DNA from: JBJTUH01 sp044346175
Lineage (GTDB): Bacteria > Cyanobacteriota > Vampirovibrionia > Vampirovibrionales > JAJTHC01
Direction of reading: 5' to 3'
Assembly (NCBI GenBank): GCA_044346175.1
Contig: JBIIZQ010000009.1
Coordinates: forward strand, 12,092 to 76,091
Length of the DNA: 64,000 nucleotides
In this document: piece by piece, positions 7,814 through 17,156 of the stretch
Numbering within the stretch: the first letter of the stretch is position 1
How the letters are laid out: each line of letters opens with the position of its first letter
The notes under the pieces: generated by a model
Told to the model about the DNA's origin: nothing
The model's input: only the letters and a program-made list of their open reading frames with translations
Database searches by the model: none
Position numbers and translations under genes: made by a program

Positions 7814-9037
7814 TTCGGAGTCTTCTGTGGGGTGGGGTGTGTCATAGGTGGCGGTATTCCAATGGTCAAACCGTTGTCCAGGGTCAACCCATAAAGCGGC
7901 ACCTTTTTCTTGGTCGAGCCACACACCACCTTTGGGAACGCCAGGAATAGCTAAGCCTTCCAACACCCGCCCTACAGGGTACCAAGGCTCTGGGAGTATG
8001 ATGCCTTCAGGGACAGACACCATTAAGCCAAAATCTTCCCCACCAAACAATAAACTGTCTTGTAATGACCAGCTCAAAGCATCCGCCACTTGTTTTAACT
8101 GAGATGAGGCCCAAGCGTGAGGTTCCTGTAGTGTAATCATCCAGTATTCAGCCTGTGCGGTGTGCTTTGTGGTCTCAAGCGGTGACTGAAGAATGTGCTG
8201 TTGGGTTTGAAAGCGTTGTGAATGTTGTAACAATTGCCAACACGCATCCGCAACCCCATCGCTGGTATCCATCATTGCCACGTCACGAAAATCAAGCCCT
8301 GCCTGATGGAGTTGGGTTTGAAGCACCTTAGCCGCATCAAAGCGTGGCACAGGAAATAAGTGATGTGCCAAACAGCTTCGCCATGCGTCTTTTGCTTCAG
8401 GCTTTAGGAAGGATACCTGCCATGAGGCATGCAGTGCCTTTAAACCAAAGTGAGAAAGACCATGTTCCCCTGCGAGCCATAGTGTGTGTCCTGTATGTAA
8501 GCGGTGTCTCATTGCTGGTTGCCAAGGGGCAGCCTGATGCGTTAATACAGTCATGCTAATACCGAGGGTATCACTGGGTGTTCCTACCGTGTCGCCTCCT
8601 ACAATAAAGCATTGTATACTGGGATTTTGTTCGTGTACGAGTTGCATCAGTGCTTGAAATCCATCATACAAAGCACTGATATGGTGTATAGGAATACTGC
8701 GTACCTTGGGCAGCATTAAGCCTATGAGTATCTGAATGGTACCCGAGGTAACGCCCATGGCTGCGAGGTCACTTAAAGAAGCCGCTAAACACCGCCAGCC
8801 AATTTGGTACCAACGGGCTTCCTCATAGGATTTTTCTTTGAGGTCAAATACCTGTAGACTCATCGTGTCGTAGTCCAGCTTAAAATGCTGTCCTTCCACA
8901 AACACGTCTTTTGAAATCACAAGCCCCGTTTCAGCATCCCAATAAGCATCGTCCGTTAACCAAGTGGTGCCATGAGGTAACTGGTCACGTAGCATATCAA
9001 GAAACATAGACTCGGAATGTAAACCCGTAACCCCCAT
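7808..9037 (-). CDS. thiL: Thiamine-monophosphate kinase
   Basis: Phosphorylates thiamine monophosphate to the active cofactor TPP, using ATP. Family landmarks appear in order: ISKDVFVEGQHF (metal/ATP site), AASLSDLAAMG, GGDT, MMDTSDGVADA and LLFGGEDFGLM. At 409 residues it is longer than the usual 320-340; the extra length is in a Gln/His-rich insertion (about residues 270-315) and a short tail. No TPP riboswitch signature is visible upstream and no other thi gene is adjacent. It converges with the lysozyme gene, 42 bp apart. Confidence 0.9.
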   Translation of the reverse strand: MGVTGLHSESMFLDMLRDQLPHGTTWLTDDAYWDAETGLVISKDVFVEGQHFKLDYDTMSLQVFDLKEKSYEEARWYQIGWRCLAASLSDLAAMGVTSGTIQILIGLMLPKVRSIPIHHISALYDGFQALMQLVHEQNPSIQCFIVGGDTVGTPSDTLGISMTVLTHQAAPWQPAMRHRLHTGHTLWLAGEHGLSHFGLKALHASWQVSFLKPEAKDAWRSCLAHHLFPVPRFDAAKVLQTQLHQAGLDFRDVAMMDTSDGVADACWQLLQHSQRFQTQQHILQSPLETTKHTAQAEYWMITLQEPHAWASSQLKQVADALSWSLQDSLLFGGEDFGLMVSVPEGIILPEPWYPVGRVLEGLAIPGVPKGGVWLDQEKGAALWVDPGQRFDHWNTATYDTPHPTEDSEA

Positions 9038-9283
9038 GAAAGAATGCCCTTCTGTTTAATCTTTTTCGTGCAATCTGCTTAATGTATGAGACATGCCCCC
9101 ACCTCGTCATGTCCTGAGAGATAACTGTCATGCTTCTGAGGTATACTAGGGTAATATCATCGTATATTACTTCGTATCCTCTTACCTATCAACCTGTGGA
9201 AAGTATACGTACGATGACCTAGACAAGACTGCTATCTTATCGTGATACTATCATCTTACTGCTTTCATTCTAGGGTTGTTCCT

Positions 9284-10903
9284 GTGCCTGATTTAAACAC
9301 CACCAGTCTTCATCCTGAAATCTTATCCAGTACTACACCGCATGTGGTTTTGAGTGCGAGCATGATACATTCATGGCTCACTTGTGAACGTCAAGCACTC
9401 TACCACTATATTTTAAAACTTCCTAAGCCTAGCACTTACCTTGCACAGGAAACGCCACCCACCACCGTGGGTATTCTTGGTCATGCGGCAATTGAATTTT
9501 GGGCCTCAGGTATTTGGCAAGGGCATCATCCTGCACCCACTGCCATATCACAGGCTCATGCTTTAGGTGTGATGACCACTTGGCTACTGACGCAATGGTA
9601 TTATGCCACTTGTTTGGAAGTCTTTGAGGTTGCTACCTATGAAAGTTCTCCTCAAGTGCCTATGCAGTCTTCTAAAAGTCTTGATGCTTTAAGTATTCTT
9701 CGGACGCACTACCATACCCTTAAAACGCTCCCAAGTACAGGGCAAACGACCCCGACACTCATGACGATGCTCACTGAAAGTATCCCGCCTGAACGGCACG
9801 CTGACTGGCATACTATGTTACAAAGTGCCACCACCCCGACGCTTCAACGCTTACTGCAACAAGTCATGCCGTTGCAGAATAGCCCCTCATCGCTTACAGA
9901 CGACACACGGGAGGTTCTGGACTCGACGGTTTCTCAAGGTGCCAAGTCGGATACTGTGGATACTGTCTTACCGCATCTTAACATTGATTACCTTGCCTCA
10001 TACTTGAATCTACACACGCCTCAGCAGCCGATGGACGAAAAGGCATGCCCGTGGGAAACCAAATTCTGGGAAGGGGTAAGTCAGTTAGGGGCTTTACCTG
10101 CTTGGCAAAGACAGGAAGAAATAGCCAGCTTACTCCGCATTTTTTTCGGATGTGGTGTGCCTTATCATGCCCTGCCTCTGGGTGCTTCGCCAGCTCAACT
10201 ACGAGGGGAACATTGGGTGGAAACCCTCTTCCCTGAATGGCAACGTACCCATCCTGAAACAGGTGAACCCTATAAGATAGGTTTTAGAGGACAAATTGAC
10301 CTCTTGTTTTATCCCGCAACCACCACGGAATCGACCCTTTATGAGCTGTTTGAGTTCAAGTTCCGTGGTAACTTATTTAAAACAAAGCCAGAACTCAATC
10401 ATAAAAAACTACTTGCAAGCCTTCAAGTGGTGAAAGACCCTGATGCCTCAGCAGAGGATTCCTCTGATAGTAGGCAGATGCGTTATGGTCTTACGAGTCA
10501 TGAAAGTACATTGTACCAATTGCCACTTTATGCTTATGCCCTTGAAACACGCTACGGTAAGCTACCTCAACAGGCACATTTGATGGTGTTTCGAGAGACA
10601 CGTAAAGGAACGTTATTGCCTTTGGAGTCGGAAAACACTCGTTTTGAGAAAACCCTAACCCCCCTACTGCACACCTTTCAACAAGAGCAAGAGGAAAAAG
10701 CGACCCTTGAAACCACTGTGGTTTCTTTGCATCAAGAGGTATTACGACAAGAACGCACTTCTTTTCTTGAGGCAGTTTACCAAGAGGTGATTATCCCCAT
10801 GATGTCACCCCAGCAGACGTTTAAACCTCGTCCTCACAAACAAACTTGTCTTAAATGTGACTATCGCTCCGTTTGCGATGCGTTTCATCAACACCTCGCC
10901 TAA
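9284..10903 (+). CDS. RecB-family PD-(D/E)XK nuclease with Fe-S cysteines (AddB/Cas4-like domain)
   Basis: The domain begins with LSASMIHSWLTCERQ, the usual opening of the RecB/AddB/Cas4 nuclease fold, where the Cys is the first cluster ligand. The active-site part has FRGQIDLLF (Asp) followed by ELFEFKFRG (Glu and Lys), and the protein ends with CLKCDYRSVC, the other three cluster cysteines. These are the marks of a 4Fe-4S PD-(D/E)XK exonuclease domain. The middle, about 150 residues between the first Cys and the active site, is Thr/Ser/Gln-rich and unlike known relatives. There is no helicase in cis. The start is uncertain: GTG at 9284 (AGGG upstream) or GTG at 9242. Isolated cas genes or a CRISPR array were not seen. 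Confidence 0.75.
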   Translation: MPDLNTTSLHPEILSSTTPHVVLSASMIHSWLTCERQALYHYILKLPKPSTYLAQETPPTTVGILGHAAIEFWASGIWQGHHPAPTAISQAHALGVMTTWLLTQWYYATCLEVFEVATYESSPQVPMQSSKSLDALSILRTHYHTLKTLPSTGQTTPTLMTMLTESIPPERHADWHTMLQSATTPTLQRLLQQVMPLQNSPSSLTDDTREVLDSTVSQGAKSDTVDTVLPHLNIDYLASYLNLHTPQQPMDEKACPWETKFWEGVSQLGALPAWQRQEEIASLLRIFFGCGVPYHALPLGASPAQLRGEHWVETLFPEWQRTHPETGEPYKIGFRGQIDLLFYPATTTESTLYELFEFKFRGNLFKTKPELNHKKLLASLQVVKDPDASAEDSSDSRQMRYGLTSHESTLYQLPLYAYALETRYGKLPQQAHLMVFRETRKGTLLPLESENTRFEKTLTPLLHTFQQEQEEKATLETTVVSLHQEVLRQERTSFLEAVYQEVIIPMMSPQQTFKPRPHKQTCLKCDYRSVCDAFHQHLA

Positions 10904-10926
10904 CAAACCTACACGCAAGCCATCTT

Positions 10927-10961
10927 AGTTATTTGTTTTTATTTTATAAAAACAAATAACT
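10927..10961. terminator. Perfect AT-rich inverted repeat after the nuclease gene
   Basis: 16-bp perfect arms, 10927-10942 and 10946-10961, separated by TTT. AT-rich stem 24 bp after the stop codon; plausible bidirectional terminator or transcript-end stabiliser. There is no long T tract outside the stem. Confidence 0.5.
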
Positions 10962-11164
10962 GCTCATACCCCTTTTAATAGATATCAACCCTCATGACAT
11001 CGACACGTCCTTTTGTCCCAAGACTTGACATGCTACAGTAAGCCTTTAAAAACACCGAAAGGCTTAGGTCACAAATTCGTCGTAGCCTGTTTCGTTCCAA
11101 AGCACGTATTGCGTCACCCATACCTAAAACCAATGCCCATATCCCCAAAGAGGTTATCCCTCAG

Positions 11165-11947
11165 TTGGCACTGACTTCTAGCGACATCATGATTCGTCCT
11201 CAAGCCCATAGGCTGGCGTTGGTAGGAACCCATAAAGACCTTTCGCCACCATTGAGACGAGAAGCCCTTAAACAATTTGGGCAAACCCCAGCATGGGAAG
11301 TTAACCCTCAAAAGCTCAAGACCCTTTCACAAGCCATGACACGCCAAGGGGCTGATGCTAAAACAAAACCCTATCCTGCTACCCTCCTTTACGGCGTACC
11401 TTATGGGAACCATACCGTGTACAGTCCACTGACAGGGAGTCGTGTGCCTATCAAGGTTGATGAGCCTACAAGCCAAATGGCGGATGAACACATGGTGAAT
11501 CAAATTGCCGAAGGGTTCCCCCAACCCATGACCCGCTCTCGGCTTTTAAAGAAGTCCCATTATCGTTGGGATGGTGTCGTTGATGCTCATAATCCCCATA
11601 CTGACTACAAGTCCTTTCAAAGTATTACGCATTATCCTGTGGGACGAGACACGCAGCCTGTCCTTGGTGTGGCGATTCAAACGCCTTGGCGTGGGAATAC
11701 CTCTAAACAGGTTGTACCTGATTCACACGGTAACGCCTTTGAGTATGACTATGTGACCACGTTCTCAAGACTCCCCCATCGTCCAGTAACCCTTTTTCTC
11801 CAAGACCTTCCTAGTCGTAACCAATACACAACACTGCATTGGGCATATCGAGGGGATGTAACGCCACGTACTTTTCAAACTACCTTATTTGAATACCCTG
11901 TAGGCACCACACCCATCTATACCCAACAAGACTTCTTAACCCCCTAA
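11165..11947 (+). CDS. Hypothetical protein, paralogue of the broken gene downstream; start probably lost
   Basis: Family not recognised. The 260-residue frame opens at a TTG (11165), but the same frame is open back to a TAA at 11039-11041 and is preceded in-frame by a short ATG peptide beginning at 10994. A point change at that TAA would join the two, so the intact gene may have begun at 10994. The protein is polar and rich in Pro, Thr and His, with no signal peptide or membrane segment. C-terminal motifs such as FQSITHYP, TPWRG, HRPVTLFLQD and WAYRG recur in the next gene, showing a tandem duplication. The stop codon lies inside the first unit of a 15-bp triplicate. Confidence 0.5.
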   Translation: MALTSSDIMIRPQAHRLALVGTHKDLSPPLRREALKQFGQTPAWEVNPQKLKTLSQAMTRQGADAKTKPYPATLLYGVPYGNHTVYSPLTGSRVPIKVDEPTSQMADEHMVNQIAEGFPQPMTRSRLLKKSHYRWDGVVDAHNPHTDYKSFQSITHYPVGRDTQPVLGVAIQTPWRGNTSKQVVPDSHGNAFEYDYVTTFSRLPHRPVTLFLQDLPSRNQYTTLHWAYRGDVTPRTFQTTLFEYPVGTTPIYTQQDFLTP

Positions 11948-11984
11948 ACTTCTGCCCCCTAAACTTCTGCCCCCTAAACTTCTG
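11940..11984 (+). repeat. Three perfect copies of a 15-bp tandem repeat
   Basis: CCCCCTAAACTTCTG is repeated exactly three times (11940-11954, 11955-11969, 11970-11984). The first copy contains the last codon and the TAA stop of the upstream gene, so every copy carries an in-frame stop. A slippage array at the junction between two paralogues. Confidence 0.9.
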
Positions 11985-12019
11985 TATGTTTCTATGGTTT
12001 TGAAAAGGCACGCTTTCTC

Positions 12020-12488
12020 ATGGCTCGCAATGTCCTTCAAGAAGTTAAACGCTTTACCGCTTTGCCAAGTCGGTGTACTTTCCCTCGCCTTCAACTTACG
12101 CCAACTGACTTACGCATCCATCCTAAGTTACACAAAAATCTTTCAAAGCATCAGTTATTTTCCTTCTGATACCCCTGTCAAACACTCTCCAGAAACGCAC
12201 ATGCTGGATGTATGGTTCAACAGTCCTTGGAAACCCAAAACTGCAAAGCATCCGCCTCATACCCTACTACAGTTTGAAGAAACCTATGATGAAAAAGTTG
12301 CGATTCATGCACATCCTCAGCGTCCTATCACGGCGATACTACAAGACGTAGGGATTGCCCCGCCTTTTGCGTCACGACATGCCGCCTATGAGGGATACCG
12401 CATCCCAAGAAACATGCACACCATGTTTTTTACACGTCCCAAAAACATGGCAAGACAACATGAGATTGAAGCCTTTCAGACCCCCTAG
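12020..12488 (+). pseudogene. Broken second copy of the upstream hypothetical family (internal deletion plus frameshift)
   Basis: Two frames each carry a piece. From ATG 12020 one frame reads into FPRLQLTPTDLRIHPKLH, matching IPQLALTSSDIMIRPQAH of the upstream gene, and stops at 12167-12169. The other frame, open from 11994, carries IFQSISYFP, NSPWKP, QRPITAILQD and AYEGYR, matching the C-terminal half of the upstream gene, and stops at 12486-12488. About 130 residues that separate these parts in the upstream gene are missing. The junction falls near 12131-12140. It is a deletion remnant rather than a functional 164-residue gene, although the second frame could still be translated. Confidence 0.7.
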
Positions 12489-12504
12489 GCAATGTTTTTA
12501 AGAC

Positions 12505-14145
12505 CTACTGAACCATATGGGCTAATAGCTCAACAAGGGCAGGGTCCCATTTGGTACCCGACTCTGTACGTAACACCGCTAAGGCTTCGGCAACACTATA
12601 CCCAGAACTTAATTCGGTATGGGTTTGTAGTGTGGTTTTTTGACGATACCCCCGAGGTTGTAACAATGCGACAAAAGCACTTGCGAGTCCTAAAATTCGG
12701 CTCCCAAGAGGAATATCCCACGCATGTAATTGATCAGGGTACCCTTTGCCGTCCCAGCGTTCTCGCTGATGATGGACAAAAGGTACAATATCCGTCAAGA
12801 AGCTCATTTGCATTAAAAGATGAACACCTACATTAGGATGCTGCTCAATCGTTTGCCAGTCTTCTTGGGAAAGGGTGTCTTTTTTGCGTAACAGCTCGGT
12901 AGGGATACTAAAGCGTCCTACGTTCCCTAGAAGCCCAGCAAAGTAAAGCAACTCGAGCGTTTTTTCGTTCAAGTGTAAATGCTTTCCAAACCCCAAGGCA
13001 AGACGAGCCACCTCTTGTGAGTACCCTTGTGTGTGTCTTTCACGAGCATCAACCCAAGCAGCCAGTGCTTCCGCAAAGGATTGTTGCTCAAGCGTAAACT
13101 CTGAAACCAGTTCAGTGAGACGTGTACGAGTGCTAAGAAGCATACCATGATGACTCTCAGGGAGCGTTTTTTGATGATAGGCATGGATGGTTTGTTGCGT
13201 CTCTTTCACAAGCTGTTGCAGTGCTTGGGCGAGCTGATATAAGGCACCGCATGCTTTTCCAAAAGCGATTTGCTCTTTTCTGAAAACGTATGTATCAGGA
13301 GCCTCAAACATCAAAAGTGCCGACAGATGCCCCTTTTGATAACATTTTACAGGTACTAACAGCCAATGACGGGCAGGATGCTGCACAATCTCAAGTCCTG
13401 AAATAACCTCAGGTAAACGATGCCCCACTAAGGCGACAGGCTCTCCCTGATATAATGCCCACTGGGTCTCTTTATGGTGAATAGGTAGCTCAGAAGCCAG
13501 CATAATGACAGGGGAGGTTGCGGCATTTTCTGGTTCAAAGGCAACTGAAAAGGCTTTTTCTTCTCTTGACTTCAACCCCAATGACGAATGCCCGACCAAC
13601 TGGAACATATGTGCTTCGTAACTGTGCATCACTTGATGCAGTAAAGTACAGGAAGTACTCCCCATCATGGTACTCAGGGTTTCAGCAAGAGAGTCATAAA
13701 GCATGTGATTTTCATCGTGACGAATCCCAAATACTTGCAAGGCTTGCTGAAAGGAGTACACTTGGCAAAGTTCTTCAATTTGCTTAAGGATGGCTTCCTG
13801 TTCGGCTTCTTGGCTTTCTGCTTGTGAGGCATGGAGTTTTTGTTGCAACTTGGCGGCTAAGGACTCATTAAGGACACACTCTTTGAGGAGATGTTCCAAA
13901 GTACATTGCTTCCAAAGGGCTTCATGGTCATCTAATAAGGTAAGTGCTTTGGCACCCGTGGTTTGTGTTGATTGCACCGTCTGACTTGTTTGAGTCGCTT
14001 GACGGTGAAACCCATTTTCTTCATGACTGGTAAGTGACTTTGAACGTTCATTGAAGGTATTGGCTTTTTGATGATGTCCCTTTTTCGGGTGTGCTTTTTC
14101 AGGAGTCGTTGGGATGGAGGAATGGGCAAACATCATCATGGTCAA
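12505..14145 (-). CDS. Degenerate HD-GYP domain protein with GAF-like region
   Basis: 546 residues: a disordered polar N-terminus, a coiled-coil region (about 70-130), a GAF-like sensor region (about 150-330), then an HD-GYP domain (362-546). HD-GYP enzymes hydrolyse cyclic di-GMP. The GYP half is intact (HHQRERWDGKGYP), but metal ligands are gone: the usual GHS is GYS, the signature HD is GN (residues 407-408, LLGNVGR), and the late 'ADAFDA' is ASAFVA. Catalysis is therefore unlikely, and a binding or scaffold role is inferred. Start region is ATG ACC ATG ATG ATG. It faces away from the decayed paralogues. Confidence 0.8.
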   Translation of the reverse strand: MTMMMFAHSSIPTTPEKAHPKKGHHQKANTFNERSKSLTSHEENGFHRQATQTSQTVQSTQTTGAKALTLLDDHEALWKQCTLEHLLKECVLNESLAAKLQQKLHASQAESQEAEQEAILKQIEELCQVYSFQQALQVFGIRHDENHMLYDSLAETLSTMMGSTSCTLLHQVMHSYEAHMFQLVGHSSLGLKSREEKAFSVAFEPENAATSPVIMLASELPIHHKETQWALYQGEPVALVGHRLPEVISGLEIVQHPARHWLLVPVKCYQKGHLSALLMFEAPDTYVFRKEQIAFGKACGALYQLAQALQQLVKETQQTIHAYHQKTLPESHHGMLLSTRTRLTELVSEFTLEQQSFAEALAAWVDARERHTQGYSQEVARLALGFGKHLHLNEKTLELLYFAGLLGNVGRFSIPTELLRKKDTLSQEDWQTIEQHPNVGVHLLMQMSFLTDIVPFVHHQRERWDGKGYPDQLHAWDIPLGSRILGLASAFVALLQPRGYRQKTTLQTHTELSSGYSVAEALAVLRTESGTKWDPALVELLAHMVQ

Positions 14146-14444
14146 ATATGGCTTTCATTACTGAGAAATGGTGCGTGCGATACGAGGTTAAAGAATATTA
14201 AAAAACACGGCACCAAAGTTGCCAATTAAGGTTGCTACAACGTATAGGCTTCACACACTGGTGGAAGAATCTCGCACAAATAGGCTTATCAGAGGCATCA
14301 TAACGATGAACTCTCACTTGCTATAACCTGTTCGACACATCTTTTTGAAAACTGTAGGTAAAATTCTTCAGAATACCCCTCCTGCCTTGCGAGTAAGCCT
14401 TGAAGGGGTAGGGGAAATAGTGCTTAGGATAGACCTTACTAGGA
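14146..14444. other. Intergenic region, nothing recognised
   Basis: About 300 bp between the HD-GYP and thioredoxin genes. AT-rich, no open frame of note. An imperfect CCTGCCTTGCGAGTAAGCC segment near 14381 was inspected without finding a clear hairpin plus T run. Confidence 0.3.
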
Positions 14445-14939
14445 TTAAAACTTAGTAGGTGTGTTCTGCCGTTTTGAGTCGAAGCGTGTTAACTCTGTAG
14501 CCAGCGTTTGTGCAAGGGCTGTAGGATGCAACGAGGTCAATGGAATACGGTGTTTGACCATACGTTGTGTGTCAAAATAAAATAGTGAAGGAACTTCTGT
14601 AATCCCAAAAAGACTCACGGGTTGTGCTTGTGTAGGGTCATTTGCATCAATCATGACGAGCGTCACAGGAAAAGGATATTGTCGTTGCACCATGGCATGA
14701 AGCATGGGCGTTAGGATTCGGCATGTCGGGCATTCATTGGTGTAAAACTCAATCAATACTGGGGATAGCGTCTTTTTACCGACCAGCGTCAGTAAAGACG
14801 TTTCCGTTTGATAAAAAGCGGGCTCTTGTTTTGCCTCTTGCCATCCTAGGATAAACTGCCCTAACATCACAACACCGACGCAAAGACTCACAAGTAAAAA
14901 ACTTTTTAAGAGGGCTTTTAAGGGTGTTGTGAGTGTCAT
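14445..14939 (-). CDS. Membrane-anchored thioredoxin-like protein
   Basis: 164 residues. One N-terminal membrane helix (about 11-32) is followed by a thioredoxin fold with the redox pair in ECPTCR (C70 and C73) and the cis-Pro segment EVPSLFYFD. By topology the domain faces the periplasm, where it would reduce or shuttle disulphides. The FYTNECPTC context resembles the cyanobacterial TxlA/HCF164 group, but no cytochrome c maturation gene is adjacent. The downstream region holds no partner, and typA lies upstream on the same strand after a hairpin. Confidence 0.8.
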   Translation of the reverse strand: MTLTTPLKALLKSFLLVSLCVGVVMLGQFILGWQEAKQEPAFYQTETSLLTLVGKKTLSPVLIEFYTNECPTCRILTPMLHAMVQRQYPFPVTLVMIDANDPTQAQPVSLFGITEVPSLFYFDTQRMVKHRIPLTSLHPTALAQTLATELTRFDSKRQNTPTKF

Positions 14940-15035
14940 GGTACTTCAGTGCCTGAAGAAGCGTGCTTATTGTAAACGATAGTTCGAATAGTAGGCAGTG
15001 CGGTATTTTACTTAGGAATAACGTATGTTTCTTCC

Positions 15036-15090
15036 CGTCATACTGGTGAAAAGCGGTATCCATTTCTCGTTTGTCGGAATGACGATACAG
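15036..15090. repeat. Degenerate copy of the dispersed palindromic repeat
   Basis: CGTCATACTGGTGAAAAGCG, then GTATCCATTTCTC, aligns with the GTCATACCGATG...CGGTATCCACTC module found at 19.07, 19.23, 21.04 and 56.5 kb. A lone, mutated copy between the thioredoxin gene and typA. Confidence 0.6.
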
Positions 15091-15110
15091 AATACAGTGT
15101 AGCAATTTAT

Positions 15111-15151
15111 TTTTATGAGTCGCTCTCTTTTTGAGGGAGCGACTCATAAAA
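15111..15151. terminator. Hairpin downstream of typA
   Basis: 15-bp perfect arms: TTTTATGAGTCGCTC (15111-15125) and GAGCGACTCATAAAA (15137-15151), 11 bp after the typA stop. The A/T ends of the stem supply short U tracts in both directions. Likely terminator for typA. Confidence 0.65.
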
Positions 15152-15161
15152 TGTAAAGCGT

Positions 15162-16985
15162 TTATTTAATGACGAGGTCTTGTTTACGAAGACGTATATT
15201 TTGGGGCGTTACTTCCATGAGTTCATCCATGGCGATAAAGTCCATACCATATTCCAAGGTTAGGTCAACGGGGGTGTTTAATACATCCAGTACTTCTGCA
15301 CCAGCACTCCGCATGTTGGTAAGTTTCTTGGTTTTACAAACGTTGATGACCAAATCACCCTGACGGTTCTGTTCCCCGATAATCATCCCTCGGTAGACGA
15401 CTACCCCAGGATTGATAAAGAACACCCCACGGTCTTCCAAACTCTTAATGGCATAAGCAGTGGCATCGCCCTGTTCATGGGCAATTAAAGCACCATTACG
15501 GTTACTACCAATATCACCAGCCCAAGGACCATATTCACGGAAGGTACTACTCATAATACCCTGCCCACGAGTGAGACGAATAAACAAACTGCGGAACCCT
15601 AATAATCCACGGCTGGGCATGTTGAACTGCAAAAGCGTCCGACCATTGTTAGACTCTAAATGTGTCAATTCACCCTTACGTTGACAGAGTTTCTCAATAC
15701 ATGCACCGCTGGCATCTTCAGGGACATCAAGCATGACATCTTCAAAAGGTTCCCACTTGGCACCGTTGACTTCTTTGGTAAGTACTTCAGGCTTGCCTAC
15801 TTGAAACTCATACCCCTCACGACGCATGGTCTCAATGAGGATGGTTAAATGGAGTTCACCCCGTCCGCTCACATAATAGCTTTCGGCTGAAGGTCCTGGC
15901 TCGACACGCAAGCTGATGTTGGTTTTTATCTCACGATTCAAGCGGTCTTCCAACTGGCGAGAAGTGACAAACTTACCCTCACGACCTGCTAACGGACTCG
16001 TATTGACCCCAAAGGTCATCTTCAACGTAGGCTCTTCCAAGCTGATAGGAGGCAATGCCTCGGGGTTGCCGGGGAACGTCAAAGTATCCCCAATTTGAAC
16101 TTCACTCACACCCACAAGTGCGACAATATCCCCTGCTTGAGCAAGAGGAATTTCCATCCGCTTAAGCCCTTCAAACCCAAAAAGTTTGTTGACACGGTAT
16201 TGCTGAATAGAGCCATCGGCTTGTAACACACGAGCAATCTGCTCACCGGGCTTAATTTCACCACGACGCACACGCCCAATCACGATACGCCCAAGATAAT
16301 CGTTGTAGTCGAGGGTGGAAACCTGCATTTGGAAGGTACCTTCCACCTCAGCTTGAGGGCGAGGTATTTCTTTAATGATGGTCTCAAAGAGTGGCTCTAA
16401 GGTCTCTTCCATGTTGAGAGGGTCAAGGGTTGCATAGCCTTGCAAGCCACAGGCATACACGGTGGGAAACTCAAGTTGGTCTTCGTTGGCACCTAATTCA
16501 ATGAACAAATCAATGACCTTATCTACGGCACGTGCAGGGTCAGCAGCGGGGCGATCCATTTTGTTCACAACGACGACGACTTTTAAACCAAGTGCTAAGG
16601 CTTTACGTAATACGAAGCGGGTTTGAGGCATAGGACCCTCAACGGCATCCACAACAAGTAAAACACCATCTACCATCGTAAGCACACGCTCAACTTCGCC
16701 AGAAAAGTCGGCGTGACCGGGTGTGTCTAGGATGTTAATACGGTAGTTTTTGTAAGGAATAGCAGTATTTTTTGCCAAGATGGTAATACCACGTTCTTTT
16801 TCAAGGTCGTTGGAGTCCATCAGACGCTCTTGCGACTCAAGCTCGCTCTGTTTGACAACACCGCTTTGTTTAAACATGCCATCTACCAAGGTGGTTTTAC
16901 CGTGGTCAACGTGGGCAATAATGGCGATATTACGGAGAGTCTCTAAATGGTTTTGGGTTTGAGGTAACACAGCGTTTGACATCAT
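15162..16985 (-). CDS. typA: Ribosome-associated GTPase TypA/BipA
   Basis: Translational GTPase related to EF-G that binds the ribosome under stress and helps assembly of the large subunit. G-motifs are intact: AHVDHGKTTL (G1), RGITI (G2), DTPGHADF (G3), NKMDRP (G4). The EF-G-like domains III and V and the TypA-specific C-terminus follow, with the G-R-G-E-L-H-L segment and SRGLLGFRS. Length 607 is normal. The start is a tandem ATG ATG at 16985. It stands alone between the hairpin and obg, with 171 bp upstream. Confidence 0.97.
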   Translation of the reverse strand: MMSNAVLPQTQNHLETLRNIAIIAHVDHGKTTLVDGMFKQSGVVKQSELESQERLMDSNDLEKERGITILAKNTAIPYKNYRINILDTPGHADFSGEVERVLTMVDGVLLVVDAVEGPMPQTRFVLRKALALGLKVVVVVNKMDRPAADPARAVDKVIDLFIELGANEDQLEFPTVYACGLQGYATLDPLNMEETLEPLFETIIKEIPRPQAEVEGTFQMQVSTLDYNDYLGRIVIGRVRRGEIKPGEQIARVLQADGSIQQYRVNKLFGFEGLKRMEIPLAQAGDIVALVGVSEVQIGDTLTFPGNPEALPPISLEEPTLKMTFGVNTSPLAGREGKFVTSRQLEDRLNREIKTNISLRVEPGPSAESYYVSGRGELHLTILIETMRREGYEFQVGKPEVLTKEVNGAKWEPFEDVMLDVPEDASGACIEKLCQRKGELTHLESNNGRTLLQFNMPSRGLLGFRSLFIRLTRGQGIMSSTFREYGPWAGDIGSNRNGALIAHEQGDATAYAIKSLEDRGVFFINPGVVVYRGMIIGEQNRQGDLVINVCKTKKLTNMRSAGAEVLDVLNTPVDLTLEYGMDFIAMDELMEVTPQNIRLRKQDLVIK

Positions 16986-17156
16986 AAGGTGGCACTACTT
17001 TGAGGGGTTGAAGCGTCAGTAAGAAAAAAGAGAACAACAGCAAAACGAGATAAAATTTTAGAGTGGGGTTATGTAAGCAAAAAGGAACATGTAAAAGCCA
17101 ATACCGTGATAAAGCCTCAAATACAAGCTTTTTGTGTCAGTGTTATGGCATAGGCA

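Noticed and set aside
9038..9241. TPP riboswitch upstream of thiL
   Set aside because: CTGAGA-like bases occur, but the conserved second half and helices are missing, and thiL is not the usual TPP-regulated gene.
9284..10903. Stand-alone Cas4 marking a CRISPR locus
   Set aside because: No cas1/cas2 or array nearby; the middle of the protein is unlike Cas4, so only the general RecB/AddB-like nuclease call is supported.
14776..15147. Minus-strand frame over the thioredoxin gene
   Set aside because: Overlaps thioredoxin in another frame and crosses a repeat; shadow.
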